Assembly: GCF_900149685.1 (NCBI RefSeq)
Contig: NZ_LT702999.1
Location: 496,001 to 560,000 of the forward strand
Reading direction: 5' to 3'
Length of the DNA: 64,000 bases
Source: Erythrobacter sp. Alg231-14
GTDB lineage: Bacteria; Pseudomonadota; Alphaproteobacteria; Sphingomonadales; Sphingomonadaceae
A model generated the notes under the pieces. That model did not search any database, was not told the origin of the DNA, and worked only from the letters and a program-made list of their open reading frames with translations. Position numbers and translations under genes: made by a program. Within the stretch, counting starts at the first letter, position 1. The number at the start of each line of letters is the position of its first letter. Shown in pieces: positions 54,423-63,529 of the stretch.

Positions 54423-56459
54423 TCACATCCCAATTCTTATCCCAAACCAGACGGTCCGTGGCCGCCCCAAATCGATCGCTCCGCCAGAATTTCGCGTGAT
54501 AATGTCGTCGTCAAAAACGTTCTCGGCTCTGGCGATGAGCGAGAAACGCCCTGTCAAAGGAGCTTCAACAAAGAGATCAATCGTTGTCGCCGGAGCCAAA
54601 CGATCGGTTTCCTGGTCATCTTCAAATTGCGCACCCACGTGTCGCAATGTCCCCGCGACGCGCCATCCATCCGAAGGTTGCCAAGCCACGGTTGCAGACC
54701 CGGCGAACTTTGGCGTTTGCGGCGGCCGGTTGCCATCCAGCAAGAGCGATGCGCCCTCCCCTGCGACCTTTGCATCGGTGAATGCCAGCGACGCATCAAA
54801 ACTCATCTGCCCTGAACGAATAGCGATCGCACCTTCGATCCCTTGCGCGTCAATCGCGGGAAGGTTTTGCCTCTGCCGCAAATTGGGCGCGATGGTCACA
54901 TTCGCAATCGCGTTTTCGACTTCATTGTCGAACGCGGTAAGCGACAGAACCACCTGATTAACCGGCTGCCAATTGAGGCCAATCTCAAACCCCGTAAGCC
55001 GCTCATTTTCAAGCGCGGCGTTCGCCTGAGTTACAACGGGGAACACCACAAAAGGACGATACAATTCATTCAACGTTGGCAACCGCGATCCGGTGTAGGC
55101 GGCAGCCCTTAGGTCCAAACGGCGTGTCGCATAATACGACGCGCCTGCCCGCCAACTTAAAGCCCAATCCGACCGATCAGGGGCCACCGTTTCACTGACT
55201 AAGACGGCGTTTGCGTCAACCGCCCGAAAGAAGCCGTCTTGGATGCGTGTATGATCCGCGCGCAATCCGCCGGTCACAACAATGGGACCGATGCTCCAAT
55301 CGTCTTCGATGAACAGGCCCAGATTGCTGTTGGTTCCACCGGCGCGGCGCCGTTCCCGCAACGCGCCCGTGAACGCGCTGTAGGCTTCTTCCTGCAATTC
55401 GCCGTCCGAACGCCGGTAATCCGCGCCAATTCGAACATCATGCCCCTCCGCAACGGGCGGTCGCACTTCAATCTTTCCGCCCAGCCCCGTTGACGGTGTG
55501 TTGCGTTGATCCAGAACGCGCACGAACCGTGTCGAGCTGATCACCACATTGGAAAAGTTGCGCGCCTGCACATAGGCCAATGCGTCGAATTGCCAATCGC
55601 CGCGACCCACGATCCGCAGGCTCGCATCCTGCCCTTCGCTGGTCGAATTGGCACCATCAAATCGCAAAGTGCGCTGATCATCAAAGATGCTTGTCCGCGC
55701 CTGCAATTCAATCGTGTCCGAAAGCGGAGCAACCGCGCGCAAGCCAACCTGCCAACTGTCGAACGCCGCGCGCGCAGAGGCGGGCACGCGTTGATTATCT
55801 GGCGTTGTGAAGAACCCTTGCCCCCGATCCCAACGCCCGCTGACCACCGCGAATCCGGCACCCAATTCTTGGGCGACTGCGGCGCTGGCTTCGGTTTCCG
55901 CGCGGTCATTGATCAACACACTGCCAGCAAATGGTCCAAGCGTGTCCGGTCCCGCGCTTTCCAATTCAATCGTCCCGGCCAGCGCGCCTGACCCAAAGGG
56001 CCCCGAACCACCGCCCCGCGTTACTCGGATAGAATTGAGGGTTTCGGGCGCGATTGATGTTAAGGGGATGTAGCCAAAGAATGGATCGCTGATCGGGACG
56101 CCATCCAACAACACCAACGCCCTGCTGGTCGCATTTCCGCCTAGCGCCCTTAGTGTAACGCCCTGGGCACTTGGGTTGGAAGATCTGCTATCGGATCGCC
56201 GAAATTGCTGAAAGCCTGCAACGTTGGACAAGGCGTCTTCGATACGACCGGACCCGGTCGAAACAATTGCTTCACGCTCTAACGTGACCGTCGAATACAC
56301 AATGTTGGAAAGGGCCTGCTCCAACCCTTGCCCGGTTACAACAATTTCGGGTTCATAGCCGTCCACTTGCGCTTCTTCATACGCCTCATCTTGAGCGAGC
56401 AAAGGAGCGCATGCTGTCAAAGCGATAGCGCAGACGGAGAGACGGAATATATTTTTCAT
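54423..56459 (-). CDS. TonB-dependent outer-membrane receptor (678 aa)
   Basis: 678 residues. The signal peptide is MKNIFRLSVCAIALTACAPL with cleavage near LLAQDE. The plug has PEIVVTGQGLEQALSN, GVTLRALGGNATSRALVLLD and SIRVTRGGGSGPFGSGALAG; the barrel follows with a C-terminal WFGIRIGM lacking the usual terminal aromatic. The size and plug resemble BtuB/CirA-type receptors for cobalamin or siderophores more than the larger receptors in this window. It starts at ATG 56459, although the ribosome site is weak. It is 114 bp from and divergent to the flavin monooxygenase. Confidence 0.92.
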   Translation of the reverse strand: MKNIFRLSVCAIALTACAPLLAQDEAYEEAQVDGYEPEIVVTGQGLEQALSNIVYSTVTLEREAIVSTGSGRIEDALSNVAGFQQFRRSDSRSSNPSAQGVTLRALGGNATSRALVLLDGVPISDPFFGYIPLTSIAPETLNSIRVTRGGGSGPFGSGALAGTIELESAGPDTLGPFAGSVLINDRAETEASAAVAQELGAGFAVVSGRWDRGQGFFTTPDNQRVPASARAAFDSWQVGLRAVAPLSDTIELQARTSIFDDQRTLRFDGANSTSEGQDASLRIVGRGDWQFDALAYVQARNFSNVVISSTRFVRVLDQRNTPSTGLGGKIEVRPPVAEGHDVRIGADYRRSDGELQEEAYSAFTGALRERRRAGGTNSNLGLFIEDDWSIGPIVVTGGLRADHTRIQDGFFRAVDANAVLVSETVAPDRSDWALSWRAGASYYATRRLDLRAAAYTGSRLPTLNELYRPFVVFPVVTQANAALENERLTGFEIGLNWQPVNQVVLSLTAFDNEVENAIANVTIAPNLRQRQNLPAIDAQGIEGAIAIRSGQMSFDASLAFTDAKVAGEGASLLLDGNRPPQTPKFAGSATVAWQPSDGWRVAGTLRHVGAQFEDDQETDRLAPATTIDLFVEAPLTGRFSLIARAENVFDDDIITRNSGGAIDLGRPRTVWFGIRIGM

Positions 56460-56572
56460 AAGGAAGCCGCTAGCCTGTCCGCCAACACAAGTCAGTTTCA
56501 TTTTGCTATCAAGACTCGCTTTTCCTGCGCCTGTGTGTTTACAACCTCTGTAACAAGAGAAGAGAGAAGCCG

Positions 56573-58096
56573 ATGCCTGCCACACCATTGAATTCGACCG
56601 CGCCCGATTATGATGTTCTCATCGTAGGCGCTGGTATTTCCGGGATCGGCATGGCCGCGCATATGCGGATGAAAACGCCCGACCATTCTTTCGCGATTGT
56701 CGAACGGCGCGAAAACCTAGGCGGGACTTGGGATCTTTTTCGGTATCCGGGCATCCGATCCGACAGCGACATGCACACGTTGGGTTTTGATTTTGAACCG
56801 TGGCGTCATGAAAAGAGCATCGCTGACGCGCCATCTATCCTCGAATACCTAAACCGGATTGTGGATGAGCGCGGCATTCGTGAGAAAATTCAGTTCGGCC
56901 AGAAAGTGATTGCGGCCGATTTCCGCGAGAATGAAGCGCGTTGGTATATTGAGCTTGAACAGGCGGATGGCACCCGCTCGCAAATGACAGCGAATTTTCT
57001 CTATCTCGGTTCAGGCTATTACGATTACGACGAGCCCTACGATCCGGGTTTCAAACTGGGCGAGTTTAAGGGACAGGTTCTACACCCACAATTTTGGCCC
57101 GAAGACCTCGATTATTCTGGCAAGAAAGTTGTGGTCATCGGATCAGGAGCAACGGCGGTCACAATCGTGCCTTCTATGGCCGACAAAGCGGACCATGTTA
57201 CCATGCTTCAACGCACGCCAACTTGGATGGCGATGCGCCCAGCAAAAGACGGCCTGGCCAACGCAATCCGCAAGGTGTTGCCGGAGCAGTGGGCCTACAA
57301 AATCACGCGATTCAAAAACATTTGGATGCAGGATTTCACGTTTAAGATCGCCCGCAACAAACCAGAGAAAGTCAAAAAGAACCTTCACAGTGCGATTGAA
57401 AAGGCACTGGGCCCAGATTTCGACCGCGCAACATTCACGCCGCCATACGATCCATGGGATCAACGCCTGTGCTTGGTCCCCGATGGCGATATGTTCGAAG
57501 CAATGAAATCCGGCAAAGCGACCATCGTCACTGGTAAGATCGCAGGATTCGAAGCCAACGGCATTCGGTTGGATTCAGGCGAACTTATCGAGGCAGACAT
57601 CATTATCACCGCGACCGGATTGAAAATGGCGGTTGCAGGCAAAATCGATGTGAGCGTCAATGGCGAGATCGTCGATTTCGCAGAACGGTTTTATTACAAA
57701 GGCTGCATGTTCTCCAACCTACCCAACCTTGCGGTGGTGTTTGGATATCTCAACGCGAGCTGGACTTTGCGGGCCGATATCAATTCCGATTACGTGTGCC
57801 GCGTCCTGAACGAAATGCGCACGAGAAACGTAGATACGGTCAATCCAATTCTTTCGCCCGAAGCAGAAGCCGCGATCGAAGAAGACGACATTTACGATTT
57901 TTCCAGCGGCTACATCCAACGCTCGAAGCATCTTCAACCTAAGAACGGCCTCCATTACCCATGGCGCCTCAACCAGGAATACGTCGTGGATCGCAAGCAA
58001 ATGGCCAAGAGCCCAGTCGATGATGGATTGTTGAAATTTTCGCGCGCTGGTGCGAATGCTCAAGGGTCTGAGGAACAGCTCGAAGCGGCGGAGTGA
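56573..58096 (+). CDS. Flavin-containing Baeyer-Villiger-type monooxygenase
   Basis: 507 residues. It has the FAD-binding GxGxxG motif (IVGAGISGIG, about 18-26), a second NADPH-binding Rossmann motif (VVVIGSGATAVT) and the type I Baeyer-Villiger fingerprint FKGQVLHPQFW (FxGxxxHxxxW). It should insert oxygen next to a ketone, or oxidise sulfides or amines, with NADPH and O2. Substrate could be a cyclic, aromatic or long-chain ketone. A ribosome site (AGAGAAG) precedes ATG 56573. It is divergent from a TonB receptor, suggesting an uptake-and-oxidise pair. Confidence 0.93.
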   Translation: MPATPLNSTAPDYDVLIVGAGISGIGMAAHMRMKTPDHSFAIVERRENLGGTWDLFRYPGIRSDSDMHTLGFDFEPWRHEKSIADAPSILEYLNRIVDERGIREKIQFGQKVIAADFRENEARWYIELEQADGTRSQMTANFLYLGSGYYDYDEPYDPGFKLGEFKGQVLHPQFWPEDLDYSGKKVVVIGSGATAVTIVPSMADKADHVTMLQRTPTWMAMRPAKDGLANAIRKVLPEQWAYKITRFKNIWMQDFTFKIARNKPEKVKKNLHSAIEKALGPDFDRATFTPPYDPWDQRLCLVPDGDMFEAMKSGKATIVTGKIAGFEANGIRLDSGELIEADIIITATGLKMAVAGKIDVSVNGEIVDFAERFYYKGCMFSNLPNLAVVFGYLNASWTLRADINSDYVCRVLNEMRTRNVDTVNPILSPEAEAAIEEDDIYDFSSGYIQRSKHLQPKNGLHYPWRLNQEYVVDRKQMAKSPVDDGLLKFSRAGANAQGSEEQLEAAE

Positions 58097-58174
58097 CCTG
58101 ATTTCGTGGCATCTCTAATAATGCCCCGCTGATGACGCTGGAATTCGCCGCTTTAGTGTCCTAGGTCGACATCT

Positions 58175-58936
58175 ATGAGTTCCCCTGAAAAAATCTGGAC
58201 CGCGGGTCTTGTCATCATCGGTGATGAGATCCTTTCCGGTCGCACCCACGATAAAAACATCGGCCAAGTGGCGGCATGGCTGCAAGTGCAAGGCATCCGT
58301 CTTGCCGAAGTGCGTGTGGTGCCGGATGTGCAAGAAAAGATCATCGAAGCGGTGAACGCTTTACGAGCCGCCAATGACTACCTGTTCACAACGGGCGGAA
58401 TTGGCCCGACCCATGACGACATCACGGTTGATGCGGTTTCAGAGGCGTTGGGTGTTCCCGTGGTCATCCACGAAGATGCACGCGCGCTGTTGGAACGGTA
58501 TTACGCCGACAAAGGTGGCTTAAACGAAGGGCGATTGCGCATGGCGCGCGTGCCCGAAGGCGCAGAATTGATCCCCAATCGCATGTCCGGCGCACCTGGT
58601 ATTCGACGCGGGAACGTTATTCTGATGGCCGGCGTGCCGCACATTACCGCCGGTATGTTGGACGCGTTGACCGGAAAGCTTGAAGGTGGCGCGCCGCTCT
58701 TGTCCGAAACCGTGGGATGTTGGGTCGCCGAAAGCGAAGTCGCCGCGATGTTGCGCGAAGTCGAAGAAGCCCACGAGAACTGTCAGATCGGTTCTTACCC
58801 GTTTTTCCGCGACGGACGCGTTGGTGCCAATTTCGTCATCCGCTCCACACAAAAAGAGGACTTGGCGAGCTGTGTCGACAGCCTCACCGATGGCCTAGCA
58901 ACCAGCGGGCACGATTTCACACCTGGCGGCATCTAA
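58175..58936 (+). CDS. CinA N-terminal/MoCF-domain protein
   Basis: 253 residues with a MoaB/MoCF-type molybdopterin-binding fold: AGLVIIGDEILSGRTHDKN, FTTGGIGPTHDDITVDAVSE and MSGAPGIRRGN. It corresponds to the N-terminal half of CinA; the C-terminal nicotinamide-nucleotide amidase domain is absent. In CinA this half is an ADP-ribose pyrophosphatase-type domain, so a similar nucleotide role is plausible. It is a common single-domain form in alphaproteobacteria. It starts 78 bp after the monooxygenase stop and ends before a terminator. Confidence 0.92.
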   Translation: MSSPEKIWTAGLVIIGDEILSGRTHDKNIGQVAAWLQVQGIRLAEVRVVPDVQEKIIEAVNALRAANDYLFTTGGIGPTHDDITVDAVSEALGVPVVIHEDARALLERYYADKGGLNEGRLRMARVPEGAELIPNRMSGAPGIRRGNVILMAGVPHITAGMLDALTGKLEGGAPLLSETVGCWVAESEVAAMLREVEEAHENCQIGSYPFFRDGRVGANFVIRSTQKEDLASCVDSLTDGLATSGHDFTPGGI

Positions 58937-59006
58937 GCCCAAGAAATCGGCCAGCGCTCATTGGTTTGAGCCATTGCCACTCTATTCTCCTGCGCAAAAA
59001 GACAAA

Positions 59007-59036
59007 GGGGGCCGACAGCGTTTGCTGTCGGCCCCC
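59007..59036 (-). terminator. Terminator of the rplK-rplA unit
   Basis: A 13-bp perfect stem GGGGGCCGACAGC/GCTGTCGGCCCCC (59007-59019 and 59024-59036, with the outer bases flexible) and a 4-nt loop. On the minus strand it is followed by TTTGTCTTTTT, so it terminates rplA transcription; it may also stop the convergent CinA-like transcript. Confidence 0.92.
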
Positions 59037-59066
59037 TAATGTTTCGCACTTACTGTGAGAAGGGCG

Positions 59067-59759
59067 TTAGGCGCCTTCGATATCCGCAGTATCGATTTTC
59101 AGGCCGGGGCCCATTGTCGACGTGAGCGAGATTTTCTTGACGTATTTGCCCTTCGCGCCCGACGGTTTCGCTTTCACGATAGCGCCGGTGATCGCTTCAA
59201 AGTTCGCTTTCAAATCCGCATCAGAGAACGACAATTTGCCGATACCTGAGTGGATGATGCCCATTTTCTCAACGCGGAATTCAACCTGGCCGCCTTTGGC
59301 GTCCTTCACGGCTTGTTCCACATTTGGAGTAACGGTGCCGAGTTTAGGGTTTGGCATCAGACCTTTAGGTCCAAGAACTTTACCCAAACGGCCAACAACG
59401 CCCATCATGTCCGGTGTCGCGATGACGCGGTCATAATCGAGATCGCCGTTTTGCATCTCTTCCATGAGGTCTTCAGCGCCAACTTTGTCTGCGCCAGCCG
59501 CAGTGGCTTTGTCAGCGTTGTCGCCGCGTGCGAACACAGCAACTTTCACAGCTTTACCCGTACCCGATGGCAGTGAAACCATGCCGCGAACCATTTGGTC
59601 GGCATGACGTGGATCAACGCCCAAGTTCATGGCGACTTCAACGGTTTCATCGAATTTCGCTTTGTGGGCGCGCAATGCGGTGATGGCTTCGTCGAAATTG
59701 TAGAACTTTTCAGAATCCAGCTCAGCGACGGCCTTTTGCTTTTTTGTCATTTTCACCAT
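59067..59759 (-). CDS. rplA: Ribosomal protein L1
   Basis: 230 residues. It has the L1 signatures [23 protein letters not shown] (here [20 protein letters not shown]), [20 protein letters not shown] over about 125-145 and the C-terminal [16 protein letters not shown]1 builds the L1 stalk of the 50S subunit and represses its own operon by binding mRNA in many bacteria. It is 4 bp downstream of rplK and ends before a strong terminator, so the unit is rplK-rplA. Confidence 0.98.
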   Translation of the reverse strand: MVKMTKKQKAVAELDSEKFYNFDEAITALRAHKAKFDETVEVAMNLGVDPRHADQMVRGMVSLPSGTGKAVKVAVFARGDNADKATAAGADKVGAEDLMEEMQNGDLDYDRVIATPDMMGVVGRLGKVLGPKGLMPNPKLGTVTPNVEQAVKDAKGGQVEFRVEKMGIIHSGIGKLSFSDADLKANFEAITGAIVKAKPSGAKGKYVKKISLTSTMGPGLKIDTADIEGA

Positions 59760-59763
59760 GATG

Positions 59764-60192
59764 TCAGCCCTTCACTTCGAGACCCATCGAACGCACGGAG
59801 CCTTCGATGATCTTCATTGCCTGATCGATGTCGTTCGCGTTGAGGTCTTTCATTTTCGCCTCAGCGATTTCCTTCACTTGAGCCTGTGTCACAGAACCCG
59901 CGACCGACTTGCCCGGCTCGCTCGAACCCGACTTCAGCTTTGCGGCTTTCTTGATCAGAAAGCTTGCTGGTGGGGTTTTGGTCGTGAAGGTGAACGAACG
60001 GTCGGCATAAACCGTGATCGTGGTTGGAATAGGTGCGTTCTTCTCAAGGTCCTGTGTTGCGGCGTTAAACGCCTTACAGAATTCCATGATGTTCACACCG
60101 CGTTGACCCAAAGCAGGGCCGATTGGCGGTGATGGGTTTGCAGTGCCGGCGGGCACTTGCAACTTAATATAACCTTCGATTTTCTTGGCCAC
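59764..60192 (-). CDS. rplK: Ribosomal protein L11
   Basis: 142 residues. Standard L11: [55 protein letters not shown] and the C-terminal [12 protein letters not shown]. It binds the 23S GTPase-associated centre. AAGGAGG precedes the ATG. Unlike the usual secE-nusG-rplK-rplA order, the next gene upstream (pspA) is on the opposite strand, so this unit needs its own promoter within 60193-60501. Confidence 0.98.
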   Translation of the reverse strand: MAKKIEGYIKLQVPAGTANPSPPIGPALGQRGVNIMEFCKAFNAATQDLEKNAPIPTTITVYADRSFTFTTKTPPASFLIKKAAKLKSGSSEPGKSVAGSVTQAQVKEIAEAKMKDLNANDIDQAMKIIEGSVRSMGLEVKG

Positions 60193-60501
60193 GAGGGGCC
60201 TCCTTTCGCACTTTCACCGCCCACCTTTCGGTCATGTCTTGCGACAGGCGGTTCATGTTAAGCGGTCCAGCGCCCTTGTTACCCAAAAGCTCCCGCACGG
60301 ATTCTCGCCGGTTTGACGAGAGCGCGCGGAATAGCGATTTTGCCAAGAATGGCAAGCCAAGATTGAACAACGCTCCCGCCAAGGCGAAAGACGTCGAATT
60401 CCAATTCTTGACCGTCGGCCTTTGCCGCCTTCAAAACATCGTGCTTTTCTTGGTCGATCCACGGGTCTAGGCATCCAACAGGTTTCACCAAAGGGCTTAC
60501 A
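60193..60501 (-). promoter_or_regulatory. rplK leader/promoter region and upstream of pspA
   Basis: This 309-bp divergent gap contains a perfect inverted repeat TTGCCA-N4-TGGCAA at 60340-60355. It must hold promoters for rplK (minus) and pspA (plus). Small open frames on the minus strand (60279-60593 and similar) start inside pspA and look non-coding. I see no other structure. Confidence 0.35.
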
Positions 60502-61173
60502 ATGATCCATGTCGCTGTTCGAGTGCGAGAGCTGGTTTCCAGCAATCTCGATGCGATCGTAGGCAAAGCAACTGACCCTGCCAAAGCGCTCAATTTGTTG
60601 CGCGCCGAGGTCGAGGAAACTTTGATCAGCCTTCACAGCGAGTTGACCATGACAAAGCGGCAACATGATCGCGCGCTTGCCCGCTCCCAAAAACTCTTTG
60701 CAGAAGCCGATGAATGGACCGACAAGGCGCAAATTGCCATGAATCATGGACGCGAGGATTTGGCCCGCGCGGCACTTCAAGCGCGCAAGGATGGCCACGC
60801 TCACGCGGCTCTCAGCAAGGATGAGGCCGCTCAGTTGGCCAATTCCGTGGGTGAATTGGAAACGGCAATCGCGCAGCTAGAGGCCAAGCGCAGCGATATT
60901 CTGGTCGAAATCAGGAGCGCAGATCGGCCTGCAGTTGAGACCCACACCACTCAACATGGTGCTGCGGGACGCTCACCGCGCGATGACATTGACCGCCGAT
61001 TGGACCGGATCGATGATTTGGAGCGGAGGGTCGGATTTCGCACCGAACGAAACATTGGCGTGCAGCAAAACCGTTCGTCCGTTGACGCAGAAATTCACGC
61101 GCTTTCGCAAGACAGCCTCATTGATGCCGAACTCAAGGCGATGAAGGCGGCTGCGAAGAAGTCTGGGAAATAG
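60502..61173 (+). CDS. pspA: PspA/IM30 (ESCRT-III-like) membrane-stress protein
   Basis: 223 residues, almost entirely helical/coiled coil. It begins with an amphipathic helix (VRELVSSNLDAIVGKATDPA) and has the PspA sequence KALNLLRAEVEETLISLHS, then long charged helices with ALQARKDGHAHA. The family binds and repairs inner-membrane damage. The tail after residue about 155 (RSPRDDIDRRLDRIDDLE) is less conserved. pspB/pspC are not seen; the next genes encode two membrane proteins after an 84-bp gap with an operator-like palindrome. Confidence 0.9.
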   Translation: MIHVAVRVRELVSSNLDAIVGKATDPAKALNLLRAEVEETLISLHSELTMTKRQHDRALARSQKLFAEADEWTDKAQIAMNHGREDLARAALQARKDGHAHAALSKDEAAQLANSVGELETAIAQLEAKRSDILVEIRSADRPAVETHTTQHGAAGRSPRDDIDRRLDRIDDLERRVGFRTERNIGVQQNRSSVDAEIHALSQDSLIDAELKAMKAAAKKSGK

Positions 61174-61212
61174 CCGAGGCACAACAAAGTCGCATCGCTT
61201 GACCCGGATAGT

Positions 61213-61230
61213 GTATTGCCATAGCAATAC
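61213..61230. promoter_or_regulatory. Palindromic operator-like site before the ABA4-like gene
   Basis: GTATTGC (61213-61219) and GCAATAC (61224-61230) form a perfect 7-bp inverted repeat with a CATA spacer. A -35-like TTGACC (61199-61204) lies just before it, so the palindrome overlaps the expected -10 region. Confidence 0.5.
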
Positions 61231-61257
61231 AGTTTGAATGCAACGAGGGAGGCCGCA

Positions 61258-61749
61258 GTGCTCACACCTGATCAATGGTTCGGTTACGCTGGGCAAGCAG
61301 CCATGCTGGGCTGGCTCATTCTGATATTCCTCCCGCGCAGATGGTCGTTGCTGACCGCGATTCCTCGCTTCGTCATCCCGCTTAGCCTGTCTTTATTGTA
61401 TGCCGGTCTCGCCATGACCCACTTCTTTTCGGTTGAAGGGGGCGGTTACGGCTCTCTAGATGAAGTCGCCGCCCTATTGGGCACGCGCGAAATGTTGCTC
61501 GCGGGATGGGTCCATTATCTTTCATTCGACCTCTTTATCGGCGGCTGGATCGCGGTTCAGGCGGATAAGATTGGGATGAACCGCCTTATTCAGGCACCCG
61601 TCCTGCTTGCCACTTTCATGTTTGGCCCGGTGGGATTGGCGACGTTTTTGATCATGAGAGCGGTTTATTTTCGGAAGATCCGCGCTGATCGTGACGATCC
61701 GACCGCCGAAACTTCATCCTCCAATTCGCAGTCTGAGGTGCCAGCATGA
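61258..61749 (+). CDS. ABA4-like (DUF4281) membrane protein
   Basis: About 163 residues with four predicted membrane segments (QAAMLGWLILIFL, FVIPLSLSLLYAGLA, WVHYLSFDLFIGGWIA, VLLATFMFGPVGLATFLIM). The WVHYLSFDLFIGGW-x7-K motif is that of the ABA4-like family, which is linked to carotenoid (neoxanthin) metabolism in plants but has no assigned role in bacteria. I start at GTG 61258, which has GAGGGAGG just upstream, rather than the in-frame TTG at 61234. It overlaps the next gene by ATGA. Confidence 0.85.
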   Translation: MLTPDQWFGYAGQAAMLGWLILIFLPRRWSLLTAIPRFVIPLSLSLLYAGLAMTHFFSVEGGGYGSLDEVAALLGTREMLLAGWVHYLSFDLFIGGWIAVQADKIGMNRLIQAPVLLATFMFGPVGLATFLIMRAVYFRKIRADRDDPTAETSSSNSQSEVPA

Positions 61750-62585
61750 GCAACCCTGCCACATCCCCCTCAAAACCCGGCGGCTGGGTCGCGCTAATCC
61801 CTTGGCTAGACGACGATCACACGACGCGGCTTAACATGACGCTGGCGGTGTTTATGCTCGCCAGCTTTGTTGTGTTCATACCCGCTTGGTTGATGGACAC
61901 CCGGGTCCTAGACAGCGCGGCGGTTTGGACCAAACCACAAAAATTCAACATCTCGCTCGGTTTGCATTTCGCCACGATCGGCGTTTTGCTCCAATTGGTC
62001 CCTCGAAATGTTAGAGTTGGCCCGACCCTGCTGATGTTCTCTTACCTTGCCGCTGGCGGCTTGGTGTTCGAATACATTTGGGTGGCTATCCAAGCTGCGC
62101 AGGCAAAGCGGTCACATTTCAATTTCGACAGTGATTTTGAAAGTTTGATGTACGCGCTGATGGGATTGGGTGCGTTCTTCCTTATGACGATTGCCATGGC
62201 GTTGGCGGTTCAGATTTGGCGCAAGGGTGATCGGGCGCGAAAGGGGCTCTGGCTCGGAGCGATTGTCGGATTAACGCTCGCTTTCCTCTCAACGCTGTAT
62301 TTTGGCTTCACGATGTCCAACAGTGGTCGTTACGTCGGCGGATCGCTCGAAGGCGGCGGCGCGACAGTGCCCTTTTTTGGATGGTCCCGCGAATATGGCG
62401 ACCTAAGACCTGCCCACTTTGTAAGCCTTCATTTGATGCAAACGGTCCCGTTCGCTGGATGGTTAGCAGATCGGTACGGATGGAACGCAGTGGCAGTCGT
62501 GGCCGGCGTGACTGTGGTGCAATTGGCGATCGCGACGGCGTTGTTCGTTCAAGCTCTAAACGGTCAGCCATTCTGGCCGGTGTGA
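61746..62585 (+). CDS. Multi-pass membrane protein of unknown function
   Basis: 279 residues with about seven predicted membrane segments (MTLAVFMLASFVVFIPAW, TLLMFSYLAAGGLVFEYIWV, LMGLGAFFLMTIAMALAV, GLWLGAIVGLTLAFLSTLYF and others) and conserved-looking polar pieces KPQKFNISLGLHFAT and DLRPAHFVSLHLMQ. I do not recognise the family. It is translationally coupled to the ABA4-like gene, so they probably act together in the membrane. Confidence 0.82.
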   Translation: MSNPATSPSKPGGWVALIPWLDDDHTTRLNMTLAVFMLASFVVFIPAWLMDTRVLDSAAVWTKPQKFNISLGLHFATIGVLLQLVPRNVRVGPTLLMFSYLAAGGLVFEYIWVAIQAAQAKRSHFNFDSDFESLMYALMGLGAFFLMTIAMALAVQIWRKGDRARKGLWLGAIVGLTLAFLSTLYFGFTMSNSGRYVGGSLEGGGATVPFFGWSREYGDLRPAHFVSLHLMQTVPFAGWLADRYGWNAVAVVAGVTVVQLAIATALFVQALNGQPFWPV

Positions 62586-62620
62586 GGCTAGGATCGCGCG
62601 AGGCGAGACCAAGCCTTGCG

Positions 62621-62803
62621 CTAACCGCGCAACTCATGCCTAGGCGTCTTCATCCCCTTTGTCCTGCTTGTCAGGTGGTATTGGCGACATAGCTCGCAAC
62701 GATAGGCGCGCAGCTTAAACGGAGCAGCAGCAGCAGCGCTTTCGGCCATCTCAAGCGATGCGTAGCGCTTTTTCTTGGTGCAAATGCCCAGCCGCGTCTT
62801 CAC
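62621..62803 (-). CDS. Small CxxC-containing basic protein
   Basis: 60 residues, Lys/Arg-rich. It contains GICTKKKRYAS, then RAYRCELCRQYHLTSRTKGM, with a CxxC-x3-H pattern that may bind zinc. Short proteins of this form are common in Sphingomonadales genomes as I recall, but no function is known to me. It starts with GTG at 62803, the only start that keeps the conserved beginning; an in-frame stop lies just upstream. It lies 123 bp after nusG on the same strand. Confidence 0.72.
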   Translation of the reverse strand: MKTRLGICTKKKRYASLEMAESAAAAAPFKLRAYRCELCRQYHLTSRTKGMKTPRHELRG

Positions 62804-62926
62804 TGCTCAGGCGCCTTAGCAAGAGCGTGGCTACGTCCGATATCCGTCAGCTGGTAAATCAAGCGGACAATATGCAACCCTACCGCCGGCAAACCGACGG
62901 TTCCTTTTGCGCTCAGAAAATGCCGC

Positions 62927-63463
62927 TTACTTGACCAATTCAACCTGTTCAAAGTCCAACTCAACCGGGGTAGCCCGACCGAAGATCGACACGCTGACTT
63001 TGACTTTCGCTTTATCAAAGTCGAGCTCTTCGACGACGCCATTGAAGCTGGCAAAGGGTCCATCGAGCACTTTGACCGAATCGCCAATCTCGTAATCGAC
63101 AGTGACTTGTTGTTTCGGTGCGGATTTCGCTTCTTCGACACCGCCGAAATAACGCGCAGCTTCTTTTTCGCTGATCGCCTGAGGCTTGTTGTTGTTGCCG
63201 AGAAAGCCTGTCACTTTCGGAGTGTTTTTGACGAGGTGATAAATATCGTCATTCATCCGCAATTTCGCCAAAACATAGCCCGGCATAAATTTGCGTTCGA
63301 CTTGAACTTTCTTGCCCCGCTTCACTTCGGTGATCGTCTCGGTCGGAACTTCGATTTCCTCGACGCCCTCGGTAAGGCCAAGCCGCTCCGCCTCAGAGAT
63401 GATCGCCTCTTTCACTTTGTTTTCAAAGCCAGAGTAAGCGTGAATGATGTACCAGCGAGACAT
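62927..63463 (-). CDS. nusG: Transcription termination/antitermination factor NusG
   Basis: 178 residues: an N-terminal NGN domain (RWYIIHAYSGFENKVKEAI, PGYVLAKLRMND) and a C-terminal KOW domain (GDSVKVLDGPFASFNGVVEE). NusG binds RNA polymerase, and its KOW domain links to Rho or ribosomal protein S10. It follows secE by 66 bp as in most bacteria, but rplK is 2.7 kb away with opposite-strand genes between. Confidence 0.98.
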   Translation of the reverse strand: MSRWYIIHAYSGFENKVKEAIISEAERLGLTEGVEEIEVPTETITEVKRGKKVQVERKFMPGYVLAKLRMNDDIYHLVKNTPKVTGFLGNNNKPQAISEKEAARYFGGVEEAKSAPKQQVTVDYEIGDSVKVLDGPFASFNGVVEELDFDKAKVKVSVSIFGRATPVELDFEQVELVK

Positions 63464-63529
63464 GATAAGTCCTTAGCAAATGAGGTCGTGAAACTGATTT
63501 CTAGCCACCCGCAAATGGGTGTGAAATCA

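Noticed and set aside
60279..60593. 104-codon minus-strand frame upstream of rplK
   Set aside because: It starts inside pspA and has no family match. The part outside pspA looks protein-like but lacks any start codon with a ribosome site.
62800..63141. 113-codon minus-strand frame overlapping the end of nusG
   Set aside because: Most of it is an alternative frame of nusG; the GTGA contact with the 60-residue gene appears accidental.
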